64,000 nt of DNA from Streptomyces sp. BK340. Its GTDB lineage: Bacteria > Actinomycetota > Actinomycetes > Streptomycetales > Streptomycetaceae. Position numbers and translations under genes: made by a program. Shown piece after piece: positions 41,884 through 49,468 of the stretch (position 1 is its first letter; each line of letters begins with the position of its first letter). The stretch spans positions 1 to 64,000 of the forward strand of contig NZ_VISR01000001.1 of NCBI RefSeq assembly GCF_007827595.1, given 5' to 3'. The notes under the pieces were generated by a model. The model was not told where the DNA came from. It did not search any database and saw nothing but the letters and a program-made list of their open reading frames with translations.

Positions 41884-42768
41884 TCAGTCGAGGATGAATG
41901 GTTCGAGGTACGACGGGTTCGCGCGGTCCAGCATCGAGTGCGCCCGCGCGCGGATCTGGGCGTCGCTGTGCTCGCTCGCCGGCAGCAGCCAGAAGCGGTC
42001 GGCGCGGATGCCGTCCAGGACCAGCTCGGCGACCTCCTCGACGGGCGTGAAGCGGACCTCCCGGCCGGCCGTGCGCATCGCCGACTCCCACTGGTCGAGG
42101 CTGCGGTACGGCGTCTTCCTGGGGCGCTGTTTGGCGTAGCGGTCGGGCCTGTTGCGGTGCGACTCCCACAGGCCGGTGCGCAGCATGTGCGGCCCGGGGA
42201 AGAGCACGGAGGCGCCCACGCGCGCGTGCTCCGCCCTCAGGTGCGCGTACAGCGACTCGGTCATGGTGACGACGGCCGCCTTCGTGACCGCGTACACGGA
42301 GGCGGTCGGCAGGGGCGCGATGCCGCCGTCGCCGGAGGACGTGTTGACGACATGACCATGTTGACCGGACTCGATCATCCGGGGCACGAACGCCTGGATG
42401 CCGTGGAAGACGCCCCACACATTGACGGCGAAGGCCCACTGCCAGTCGTTCGGCTCGTGCTCCCACATGCGCCCCTCGGCGCCCGAGCCGACCCCCGCGT
42501 TGTTGCACAGGACGTGTACGGCGCCGTAGGTCTCGTACGCCGACTCGGCCAGCGCCAGGACCTGTTCGCGTACGCCGACGTCGACCACGCGCGCGTGCAC
42601 GTCGGCGCCCTGCGCGCGCAGGTCGGCGGCGGCCTTGTCCAGCGCCGTCTCCTCGACGTCGGCGAGGACGACCTTCAGGCCCTCGGCCGCGAACCGCCGC
42701 GCCATCGCCAGCCCGATCCCGCTCGCCGCCCCGGTGACGACGGCGACCTGTCCCGCTCGCAGGTCCAT
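41884..42768 (-). CDS. Short-chain dehydrogenase/reductase of the TetR-linked operon
   Basis: A 294-residue classical SDR. The cofactor motif is VVTGAASGIGLAMARRFAAE, then NNAGVG, catalytic Ser in VNTSSGDGGIAPLPTAS and Tyr-Lys in VYAVTKAAVVTM. ADVEE after beta strand 2 suggests NAD preference (acidic residue). A C-terminal extension past residue 240 (EVAELVLDGIRADRFWLLPA) is common in this subgroup. ATG 42768 shares a base with the stop of the upstream decarboxylase-like gene (TGATG); a GTG one codon earlier is possible. Likely acts on an alcohol or ketone intermediate of the same pathway. Confidence 0.9.
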   Translation of the reverse strand: MDLRAGQVAVVTGAASGIGLAMARRFAAEGLKVVLADVEETALDKAAADLRAQGADVHARVVDVGVREQVLALAESAYETYGAVHVLCNNAGVGSGAEGRMWEHEPNDWQWAFAVNVWGVFHGIQAFVPRMIESGQHGHVVNTSSGDGGIAPLPTASVYAVTKAAVVTMTESLYAHLRAEHARVGASVLFPGPHMLRTGLWESHRNRPDRYAKQRPRKTPYRSLDQWESAMRTAGREVRFTPVEEVAELVLDGIRADRFWLLPASEHSDAQIRARAHSMLDRANPSYLEPFILD

Positions 42769-43565
42769 CACCGGCTCCCTTCCGGCGGCCCGTCGTGGGC
42801 CTGGAGCGGGTCGTCGTAGCGCTGGTGGACGTACGGCAACAGGGCCTGCGCGTCGACCCGTTCGGCCACCCGGCCGCTCTGGTCGCTGGTCTTCTCGCCG
42901 AGGGTGATCTCCCGCAGGCGCAGCACCGGGAGGTCGGCGACGGGGTCGTACCCGGACTCGCGCAGCACGACGTCCCCGGTGACGCGCTCCAGCCGGCGCA
43001 CCTTCTCGTGCCGTACGCAGTGCACCAGGACGGGGTCCCCGTCGAAGCCCGAGCCGTCCACGGCGGGCAGGTACTTGAAGTAGAAGTCGGTCTTGCGCGA
43101 GGGCTCCGGCAGGGGCAGTTCGCCGCTCACCGCGCCGCGCACCTCCACGAAGGCGATGCCGTGCCGGGCGAGTGACGCCCGTACGACGAGGCCGTCGCGC
43201 TCGACGGTGACCTCGCCGAGCTTCTTGGGCTCCCCGAAGACCTCACGGCCGCCGGTGAGGGCGCGTTCGTGGGTCATCGGCATCACCAGCGGGTACCAGC
43301 CCTCGACCCCGCCGTGCGCGGCGGCGACCGCGAAGGAGCCCGCACCGAGCGGGTATCCGGGCAGGTCGACCTTGCTGATGTTCACCCGGACGAGCGGGCT
43401 GCCGGTGGGTTTCAGGGGTGGTGGCAGCACCGCCGCGACCGCGTCCGGGTCGGTCTCCCAGACGGCCACCACTCCGGTGGACCAGATGTCGGGGAGCCGC
43501 GCGCTCGCGGTGCGCGTGGCGGCGATCTCCGCCTCGGTCCGTGCTCCGTACCGTACGCGTGCCAT
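42768..43565 (-). CDS. Acetoacetate decarboxylase-family protein
   Basis: A 265-residue protein with the ADC fold. GREVFGEPKKLGEVTVERDG near residue 110 carries the adjacent lysines that form and tune the Schiff base in acetoacetate decarboxylase. VMPMTHERALTGG and KYLPAVDGSGFDGDP flank it. Family members include true acetoacetate decarboxylases and enzymes acting on other beta-keto or cyclic substrates, so the name is a family call. It is first gene of a coupled operon (ADC-like, SDR, two amidohydrolases), divergent from a TetR gene across a perfect palindrome, which points to substrate-induced derepression. Confidence 0.88.
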   Translation of the reverse strand: MARVRYGARTEAEIAATRTASARLPDIWSTGVVAVWETDPDAVAAVLPPPLKPTGSPLVRVNISKVDLPGYPLGAGSFAVAAAHGGVEGWYPLVMPMTHERALTGGREVFGEPKKLGEVTVERDGLVVRASLARHGIAFVEVRGAVSGELPLPEPSRKTDFYFKYLPAVDGSGFDGDPVLVHCVRHEKVRRLERVTGDVVLRESGYDPVADLPVLRLREITLGEKTSDQSGRVAERVDAQALLPYVHQRYDDPLQAHDGPPEGSR

Positions 43566-43599
43566 ACACCGTACCGCCCTTCTTCTGACGGGCCGTCAT

Positions 43600-43616
43600 C
43601 TGTAACACAGTTACAG
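43600..43616. promoter_or_regulatory. TetR-type operator between the catabolic operon and its regulator
   Basis: CTGTAAC-ACA-GTTACAG is a perfect 17-bp palindrome, 35 bp upstream of the decarboxylase-like gene and 52 bp upstream of the divergent TetR gene. Its length, symmetry and position are typical of a TetR dimer site controlling both directions. Confidence 0.78.
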
Positions 43617-43667
43617 CAGCCGGGGCGCGGGGTAAATACGCGTGCACCGACCGGAGTTGGGGGGATC

Positions 43668-44294
43668 ATGGCGAGAGGGGCGCTCAGCCGGGAGGAGGTC
43701 CTGGAGGCCGCCGCCGGGCTGGTGCGGCAGCACGGCCCGGGCGCGCTCACGATGCGCAAGCTGGCGGCCGAGCTGGGCACCGCCGTCACCTCGATCTACT
43801 GGCACGTCGGGGGCCGCGAGGCCCTGCTGGAGGCGCTGGTGGAGCGGACCGTGGCCGGTCTCGGCGAGATCCGGCCCGCCGGGCGCACGCCCGAGCAGCG
43901 GGTCGTCTCCGTGGCGCGCGCCCTGCGCCGGCAGCTGCGCGACCATCCGCACCTGGTGGCCCTGGTGCACGAGCGCGGGCTGACCGAGCGGATGTTCCTG
44001 CCCGCGCAGCAGGCACTGGTGCGCGAGGCGCACGCGGCGGGGCTGCGCGGCGCCCGGGCCGCCGGGTTCGTGCGCGCGGTGCAGTTCCAGGTCGTCGGTC
44101 ATGTGCTGGTCGAGCGCAACCGCGAGCGTGCCCCGGTGCAGCGGCCCGGCGAGGAGGAGCTGTGGAGTGCCGAGGCCGCCGGTGACGACCCCGCCCTGGC
44201 CCGTGCGCTGGCCCGCCCCGTGGACACGGAGCGGCTGTTCGTCACCGCCGTACGGGCGCTGGTGGGGGCGCTGCTCGCACCGCGCGGAAAATGA
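43668..44294 (+). CDS. TetR-family transcriptional regulator
   Basis: A 208-residue regulator. The N-terminal helix-turn-helix (residues 6-52) reads SREEVLEAAAGLVRQHGPGA and LTMRKLAAELGTAVTSIYWH then VGGREALLEALVERT, a strong TetR/AcrR pattern. The remainder is an all-helical ligand-binding domain with RDHPHLVALVHERGLTERMF. It resembles the TetR_C_11 type group of actinobacteria. GGGGGG precedes the ATG. It is the likely repressor of the divergent decarboxylase-SDR-amidohydrolase operon, via the palindrome at 43600. Its ligand should be a pathway intermediate (inference). Confidence 0.92.
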   Translation: MARGALSREEVLEAAAGLVRQHGPGALTMRKLAAELGTAVTSIYWHVGGREALLEALVERTVAGLGEIRPAGRTPEQRVVSVARALRRQLRDHPHLVALVHERGLTERMFLPAQQALVREAHAAGLRGARAAGFVRAVQFQVVGHVLVERNRERAPVQRPGEEELWSAEAAGDDPALARALARPVDTERLFVTAVRALVGALLAPRGK

Positions 44295-44463
44295 CTGGCG
44301 CCCGAACTGCCGCTGCCCCTACTGTTCCTGATCGCGGGGGCGGCTCCGCAAGCGTGCTTCCTTCTCTCCCTTTCCTGGAACCCGCAGCGCGCTCACTCTC
44401 CGCCTCCGCCTCGACCACCTCCTTTCGGCCTTCTGCCGCCTTCCTTCCGTCGGGGGATTCCGC

Positions 44464-47067
44464 TTGTCCGAACTGTCGTCCGTGCTGCTCCGCCGCCTCC
44501 GTACCGTCTACGTCGACCAGGCCGGACCACGCCCGGGCGATCCGTCGACCGCGGAGGGACTCGTCGCCCTGGAGGGCGAACTGCTCGACCGGGGATTCGC
44601 ACCGACGGCACAGCTGCGCGCGGCCCTGGCCTGGCTGGGACCGGCGGGGCTCGCGGACGCGGGCCGGCAGCTGATCCGGCACATCGACGCCGAGCTGGGC
44701 GCCGACCGCACCCACATGCCGCTGTTCCGCAGCTTCCCGGCCTCCGTCCCGGACGACACGTTCCAGCTGTACGTCGACCGGGTCTTCACCCTGCTGCTGC
44801 AGTGGCCCGCGCAGCCCTGCGTGCTGTGCGGCACGGTGGGCGGCGTGCACCCGGTGGCGCCCTGCGCGCACCTCGTGTGCCGCGCCTGCTGGGACGGCGC
44901 GGACTACACGGGCTGCCCACTGTGCCACCGCCGGATCGACCCCGCCGACCCCTTCCTGGTGCCGGCCGAACCGCGCCGCCCGCGCGATGTGCCGGCCGGA
45001 CCGCTGAAGCTGCTCGCGCTCGGCACGGACCGCGCGGCGGACACGGTGCACACCCTGCGGACCCTGCTGGCCCGCCGCACACCCCTGCCGCCGCAGGACC
45101 GCGCCGCCCTGAAGGTGCTGCTGGACCACGCCCCCGCGGACCTCGGCTGGCTGCCCGAGGAGATCCCGGTCCGTGAGACCAAGGCGTTCGTCCTGGGCAC
45201 GCTGCTGGCCGACCGGCACACGCGCGCGGCCGTCACCGAGCTGTTCGCCGCGTATCTGACCACCGCGACGGACGTCCTGCGTCTGCTGTGCGTGTGGTCG
45301 GGCGGCGAGGGGGACCTGCTGGAGCCGCCGCGGCTGCGCTCGCTGCCCCGCGCGCTGCGCGGCCGGCTGCTCGCCGTGCTCGACGCTCTGGCGGTGCCGT
45401 CGCTCGTGGAGGACCTGCTGCGGCACCCGGGCCCGTGGAAGCGGGCCGCCGAGATCCTGCACCCCTTCGAGCACCACGCCCGCCACCCGCGGGCCGCCCT
45501 CGCCTTCGCCGTCCTGCGCGGCACCGACACCGCCGGCACCGCCCCGGGCGAGGCCCTGCTGCGCACGGCCGCCGAGCACCCGGAGGCCGTACGGGTCGCC
45601 GGCGACCGCATCCGGGCGGCCACCTGGGGCGCGCGGGTGGAGCAGGCGCTGCACGAGCGGGACGCGGGGGCCGCCCTGGCCCTCCTCGCGCAACGCCCCG
45701 GCGAGCTGCTGCGCCGCCTCGACCACCTGCTGCGGCTGCGCGAACTCGACACACTGCCCGACGAGTTCGCCGACGTGCTGCGCCGTGTCCTGCCCAAGGC
45801 CGGCCCCGGGCCGCTGCTCGCCGCGCTGGGCCGGATGCGGATCCGTCATCTGCCCGGCGAGCGGCGGGTGTTCTTCCCGCGCGGGCAGGTGACGCACGCG
45901 TTCACGGCCGACGACACACGGGCGCCGCTCGCCGCGTCGGTCACCGCGCGTGCGTGCGCGCTGCTGGAGGCCGAGGCGCTGCGCCGCCTGGCCGGCCGGC
46001 CCCGGTTCGACCTGGCGGTGCTCGACTCGGCGCTCGCCGGGCTCGCGGTGCCCGCCGCCGAGCGGACCGCCGCCAAGGCGCTGGTGTCGGTGCCGCGCGG
46101 CAGCACCCAGCCGCTGCCCGAGGGCGCGGTGCTGCGGCTCTTCCTGCACTGGATGCAGCCCGTGAAGACACGCGTGGACCTGGACCTGTCGGTGGCCCTG
46201 TACGACGAGGACTGGGAGTTCGCCGGCCTGTGCGACTACACGAACCTGGTGTACGGCGAGCGGTGCGCCGTGCACTCCGGTGACCTGACGTCGGCACCCG
46301 CGCCGGACGGCGCGACCGAGTACGTCGACCTGGACCTCGCGGCGCTCGGCGATTGGGGGGTGCGGTACGCGGTGCCGGTCGTCTTCAGCTTCAACAACAT
46401 CCCGTTCGAGGAGCTGCTCGACGCCTTCGCGGGCTTCATGGCGCTGCCGTCGGCGGCCGAGGAGGCGCGCGGCGCCGGGTACCACCCGCGCACGGTGCGC
46501 CAGCGCTACGACCTGGTGGGCGACTCGCGCATCCATGTGCCGATGCTGGTCGACCTGCGCCACCGCACGTTCCTGTGGACGGACCTCCACCTGCCGTCGG
46601 ACGACGGCTTCCACAACGTGTACCGGCACGGCGCCGACCTGGGCCGCGTCGGCCGGGACCTGTTCCAGTACTTCGCGTCCGGCCGTACGACGCTGTGGGA
46701 CCTCGCGGTGTGGCACGCGGCGGCCCGCGGTGACGAGGTGCTGGTCGTCCGGCGGGCACCCGACCGGCGCGCCGTCGACGAACTGTGGCGCTACCGGCGC
46801 CACGAAGGGGAGCCGGACACCGCGTTCGCCGCCCGGGTGCGAGCCCTGGAGCCGCCGGAGCGGCGGGAGCCCGCGACGGACGCGGCGGACGCCGACACGC
46901 GTGCGGGTGAAGCCGCCGCGAAGAAGCATGTGTTGCTCGCGCTGGTGCACGGCGGGGTGGCACCGGAGGGCGCGACCGGCGCGGTGTACCGGCTGCTGCC
47001 CGGCCCGGCCGACGGCTGCGGTCTGGAGCCGCTGGCGGCCGGGGATCTGGTGGCCGCGCTGGGCTGA
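44464..47067 (+). CDS. RING-finger protein with TerD-like region (MXAN_6230/SCO0854-type)
   Basis: An 867-residue cytosolic protein. A C3HC4 RING finger sits at residues 119-154: Cys119, Cys122, Cys134, His136, Cys139, Cys142, Cys151, Cys154, the exact eukaryotic spacing. A long helical, Leu/Ala/Arg-rich middle (about 165-540) may form repeats. A TerD-like beta region follows near residues 565-655 (VDLDLSVALYDEDWEFAG and VVFSFNNIPFEELLDAFAG). The name is the family label I recall. TerD proteins bind Ca2+ in tellurite/stress systems. The start is TTG at 44464 after TCGGGGGA; no better start is in frame. Function (ligase-like scaffold or stress regulator) is unproven. Confidence 0.88.
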   Translation: MSELSSVLLRRLRTVYVDQAGPRPGDPSTAEGLVALEGELLDRGFAPTAQLRAALAWLGPAGLADAGRQLIRHIDAELGADRTHMPLFRSFPASVPDDTFQLYVDRVFTLLLQWPAQPCVLCGTVGGVHPVAPCAHLVCRACWDGADYTGCPLCHRRIDPADPFLVPAEPRRPRDVPAGPLKLLALGTDRAADTVHTLRTLLARRTPLPPQDRAALKVLLDHAPADLGWLPEEIPVRETKAFVLGTLLADRHTRAAVTELFAAYLTTATDVLRLLCVWSGGEGDLLEPPRLRSLPRALRGRLLAVLDALAVPSLVEDLLRHPGPWKRAAEILHPFEHHARHPRAALAFAVLRGTDTAGTAPGEALLRTAAEHPEAVRVAGDRIRAATWGARVEQALHERDAGAALALLAQRPGELLRRLDHLLRLRELDTLPDEFADVLRRVLPKAGPGPLLAALGRMRIRHLPGERRVFFPRGQVTHAFTADDTRAPLAASVTARACALLEAEALRRLAGRPRFDLAVLDSALAGLAVPAAERTAAKALVSVPRGSTQPLPEGAVLRLFLHWMQPVKTRVDLDLSVALYDEDWEFAGLCDYTNLVYGERCAVHSGDLTSAPAPDGATEYVDLDLAALGDWGVRYAVPVVFSFNNIPFEELLDAFAGFMALPSAAEEARGAGYHPRTVRQRYDLVGDSRIHVPMLVDLRHRTFLWTDLHLPSDDGFHNVYRHGADLGRVGRDLFQYFASGRTTLWDLAVWHAAARGDEVLVVRRAPDRRAVDELWRYRRHEGEPDTAFAARVRALEPPERREPATDAADADTRAGEAAAKKHVLLALVHGGVAPEGATGAVYRLLPGPADGCGLEPLAAGDLVAALG

Positions 47068-47111
47068 CACCGGCCGTCCGCCCCGAACTGTGCCGCTGGT
47101 CCGCCGCCTTG

Positions 47112-47139
47112 CGGCCGCCGCACGCGCGTGCGGCGGCCG
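47112..47139. terminator. Perfect 28-bp palindrome, probable terminator
   Basis: CGGCCGCCGCACGC is followed directly by its exact reverse complement GCGTGCGGCGGCCG. It lies 45 bp after the RING gene stop and 73 bp before the exonuclease gene. There is no U tail. It is most likely a hairpin terminator of the RING gene; a protein site is less likely given the GC content. Confidence 0.55.
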
Positions 47140-47212
47140 AGCGGGAGGGCGAGCGCGAGGGGCGGGTCCGGCCCCTGCGGGACAGCGCTGTCGGTCGCGG
47201 CCCGTATCCTCA

Positions 47213-48205
47213 ATGACCATGCTCGAAGACCGTGCGACCGCAGTGTCCTCCCCCACCCAGTGGCCGGCCGCGTATCCGAAGGGATACGCGGTCGTTGACG
47301 TGGAGACCACCGGCCTGGCCCGGGACGACCGGATCATCTCCGCCGCCGTCTACCGGCTGGACGAGCGCGGCGAGGTCGAGGACCACTGGTACACCCTGGT
47401 CAACCCGGAGCGCGATCCGGGCCCCGTGTGGATACACGGTCTGACGAGTGAGGTGCTCGAAGGGGCGCCGCTGTTCGCGGACGTCGCCGAGGAGTTCGCC
47501 GCCCGGCTGGACGGCCGGGTGCTGGTCGCGCACAACGCGGTCTTCGACTGGCAGATGATCGCGCGCGAGTACGCGCGCGCGGAGCGCGAGGCCCCGGTGC
47601 GGCAGCGGCTGTGCACCATCGCGCTGTCCAAGGAGCTGGCGCTGCCGCTGCCCAACTTCAAGCTGGAGTCGCTGGCGGCACACTTCGGTGTCGTGCAGCA
47701 GCGGGCGCACCACGCGCTGGACGACGCGCGCGTGCTCGCCGAGGCGTTCCGGCCCAGTCTGCGGGCCGCGGCGGCGGGCGGCGTACGGCTGCCGCTGCTG
47801 GAGTGCCGGCCGCTGACGGAGTGGTCGGACACCCCCCGGATCGGCCGGCAGGCGACCGGGGGCTACGGCGGCCACCGGCAGTCCGGTTGGCGCCCGTCCC
47901 GGAAGCGGCCCGCCTGCCCCTACCCCAACCCGGGCCGGTACGAAGACGGCAAACACCTCAAACAGGGCATGCGGGTGGCATTCTCCGGGGACACCTCCAC
48001 CGAGCGGGAGCTGCTGGAGGACCGGGCGACCGAGGCCGGGCTGCACGTGGCGACGAGCCTGTCCCGGCTGACCAGCCTGCTGGTCACCAACGACCCCGAC
48101 TCGGGCACCTCGAAGGTGGTCAAAGCGCGGCAGTTCGGCACGCCGATCGTCGACGAGGCCGCGTTCGGGCAGCTGCTGAGGGACGTCGACCCCGCCGACG
48201 GATGA
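47213..48205 (+). CDS. DEDDh exonuclease with C-terminal BRCT domain (DnaQ-like)
   Basis: A 330-residue 3'-5' exonuclease of the DNA polymerase III epsilon-like family. Exo I is YAVVDVETTGLARDDRI, Exo II is VLVAHNAVFDWQMIARE and Exo III is QRAHHALDDARVLAEAFRPS (DEDDh). A basic linker (residues 215-245; SGWRPSRKRPACPYPNPGRY) leads to a BRCT domain at about 247-325 (GMRVAFSGDTSTERELLEDR, DEAAFGQLLRDV). The fusion resembles NAD-ligase-type BRCT use in repair or proofreading. Start may be ATG 47213 or ATG 47219; neither has a ribosome site, and TATCCT ends 3-4 bp upstream, suggesting a leaderless message. Confidence 0.92.
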   Translation: MTMLEDRATAVSSPTQWPAAYPKGYAVVDVETTGLARDDRIISAAVYRLDERGEVEDHWYTLVNPERDPGPVWIHGLTSEVLEGAPLFADVAEEFAARLDGRVLVAHNAVFDWQMIAREYARAEREAPVRQRLCTIALSKELALPLPNFKLESLAAHFGVVQQRAHHALDDARVLAEAFRPSLRAAAAGGVRLPLLECRPLTEWSDTPRIGRQATGGYGGHRQSGWRPSRKRPACPYPNPGRYEDGKHLKQGMRVAFSGDTSTERELLEDRATEAGLHVATSLSRLTSLLVTNDPDSGTSKVVKARQFGTPIVDEAAFGQLLRDVDPADG

Positions 48206-48297
48206 GCGGACGCGGGACCCGTACGGATGGGTGATTCGCCGCGACTCGCCCGGCGCCCACCGCCCCGCGGCGCCGGCGACGACTCACCCTGTGGCCC

Positions 48298-48531
48298 ATG
48301 GCGAATTGCGAAGTTTGCGGCAATGACTACGGGATGACCTTCGAGGTCCACGCACAGGGTGCTGTGCACGTGTTCGACTGCTTCTCCTGTGCGATCCACC
48401 GCATGGCCCCGGTCTGCGAGCACTGCAAGGTCTCGATCATCGGCCAGGGCGTGGAGGCGGACGGCAGCTTCTTCTGCGGCGCCCACTGCGCCCGCTCCGA
48501 GGGAAAGGTGGGCATCGTCGACCGCGTGTGA
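48298..48531 (+). CDS. Cysteine-rich zinc-ribbon mini-protein
   Basis: A 77-residue protein with about nine cysteines arranged as pairs: CEVCGND (4,7), DCFSCAIH (28,31,His34), VCEHCKVS (40,43) and FFCGAHCARSEG (60, His63, 64). The spacing allows two zinc sites, as in LIM or double zinc-ribbon folds. No catalytic motif is present. I do not recognise a named family, although some relatives are annotated as metallothionein-like. Start ATG 48298 with weak upstream purines. The 92-bp gap before it contains a CCGGCGCC/GGCGCCGG hairpin. It may bind metal, nucleic acid or protein. Confidence 0.8.
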   Translation: MANCEVCGNDYGMTFEVHAQGAVHVFDCFSCAIHRMAPVCEHCKVSIIGQGVEADGSFFCGAHCARSEGKVGIVDRV

Positions 48532-48550
48532 CCCGGCACCCGCCCGATCG

Positions 48551-48583
48551 CACCCCACGACCGAGTTGTACCGTCGTGGGGTG
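48551..48583 (+). promoter_or_regulatory. Hairpin enclosing the SURF1 start codon
   Basis: CACCCCACGAC and GTCGTGGGGTG are perfect 11-bp complementary arms with an 11-nt loop. The right arm contains the GTGGGG purine run and the GTG start codon of the SURF1 gene. In RNA this would hide the translation start; in DNA it may be an operator. Confidence 0.55.
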
Positions 48584-49378
48584 CACCGCTACCGCTTTCT
48601 GCTGACCCTCCAGTGGGTGATCCTCACCCTCGTCGCGATCGCGCTGATCCCGACGATGATCAGGCTCGGCTTCTGGCAGCAGCACCGGTACGAGGAGCGC
48701 ACCGCCCGCAACGACCTGGTCTCCCGGGCTCTGCACGCCGAGCCGGTCCCCGTGGAGCGGCTCACCTCCCCCGGGCACGCCGTGACCCGCACCGAGAAGT
48801 ACCGCACGGTCACCGCGACCGGCACCTTCGCCCCCTCCCGGGAGGTCGTGGTCCGCCGCCGGACCAACTCCGACGACGAGGTCGGCTTCCACGTCCTGAC
48901 CCCGTTCGTCCTGTCAGACGGCAAGGTGCTGCTGGTCAACCGCGGCTGGATCCCCGCGAACGGCGTGCAGACGGCCTTCCCCGAGATTCCGGCGCCGCCC
49001 GCCGGCCGGACCACCATCACCGGGCGGCTCAAGGCCGACGAGACCACCGCGGCGAGCGGCATCAAGAACGTCAAGGGCCTGCCGGACCGGCAGGTCATGC
49101 TGATCAACAGCGCCGAGGAGGCGCGACGGCTCGGCGCACAGGTGCTCGGCGGCTACGTCGAGCAGACGGCGCCCGAGCCCAGGGGCGGCTCCCCGGAGCA
49201 GATCTCCGACCCCGGCAGCGAGGACGCCCCGCTGAACTACGCGTACATGCTCCAGTGGTGGCTGTTCGCCGCGGGTGTCCCGGTGGGCTGGTGGTTCCTG
49301 GTCCGGCGCGAGATCCGCGACCGCGCGGAGGCCGCGGCCGAGGAGACGCCCGAGGAGGCGGAACCGGCCGTGGTGTGA
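48581..49378 (+). CDS. SURF1-family cytochrome oxidase assembly protein
   Basis: A 265-residue membrane protein with one N-terminal helix (LTLQWVILTLVAIALIPTMI), a large external domain, and a C-terminal helix (MLQWWLFAAGVPVGWWFLVR). The SURF1 signatures are GFWQQHRYEERTARND at residues 30-45 and KVLLVNRGWIPANG near residue 122. YVEQTAPEP and NYAYMLQWW come near the end. SURF1 assists heme-a insertion into cytochrome aa3 oxidase. The acidic tail (EAAAEETPEEAEP) is typical of actinobacteria. The GTG start lies in the right arm of a strong hairpin. No cox gene is adjacent. Confidence 0.93.
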   Translation: MHRYRFLLTLQWVILTLVAIALIPTMIRLGFWQQHRYEERTARNDLVSRALHAEPVPVERLTSPGHAVTRTEKYRTVTATGTFAPSREVVVRRRTNSDDEVGFHVLTPFVLSDGKVLLVNRGWIPANGVQTAFPEIPAPPAGRTTITGRLKADETTAASGIKNVKGLPDRQVMLINSAEEARRLGAQVLGGYVEQTAPEPRGGSPEQISDPGSEDAPLNYAYMLQWWLFAAGVPVGWWFLVRREIRDRAEAAAEETPEEAEPAVV

Positions 49379-49468
49379 TCCCTCGTGTGATCCCCGGCAC
49401 CGGAGATCCGTCACTCCCCCGGCGCACCTCCCGGATTGGCCCCCGGGTCCCCCGGGAACCCGCATCCC

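Noticed and set aside
40502..42508. Extension of the amidohydrolase B frame upstream to 1077 codons
   Set aside because: The extension is out of frame with the second amidohydrolase and the SDR, which have clear motifs. Homology starts at GTG 40501.
44242..47337. 1031-codon minus-strand frame opposite the RING gene
   Set aside because: Antisense shadow of the RING/TerD gene. The exact C3HC4 spacing fixes the coding strand.
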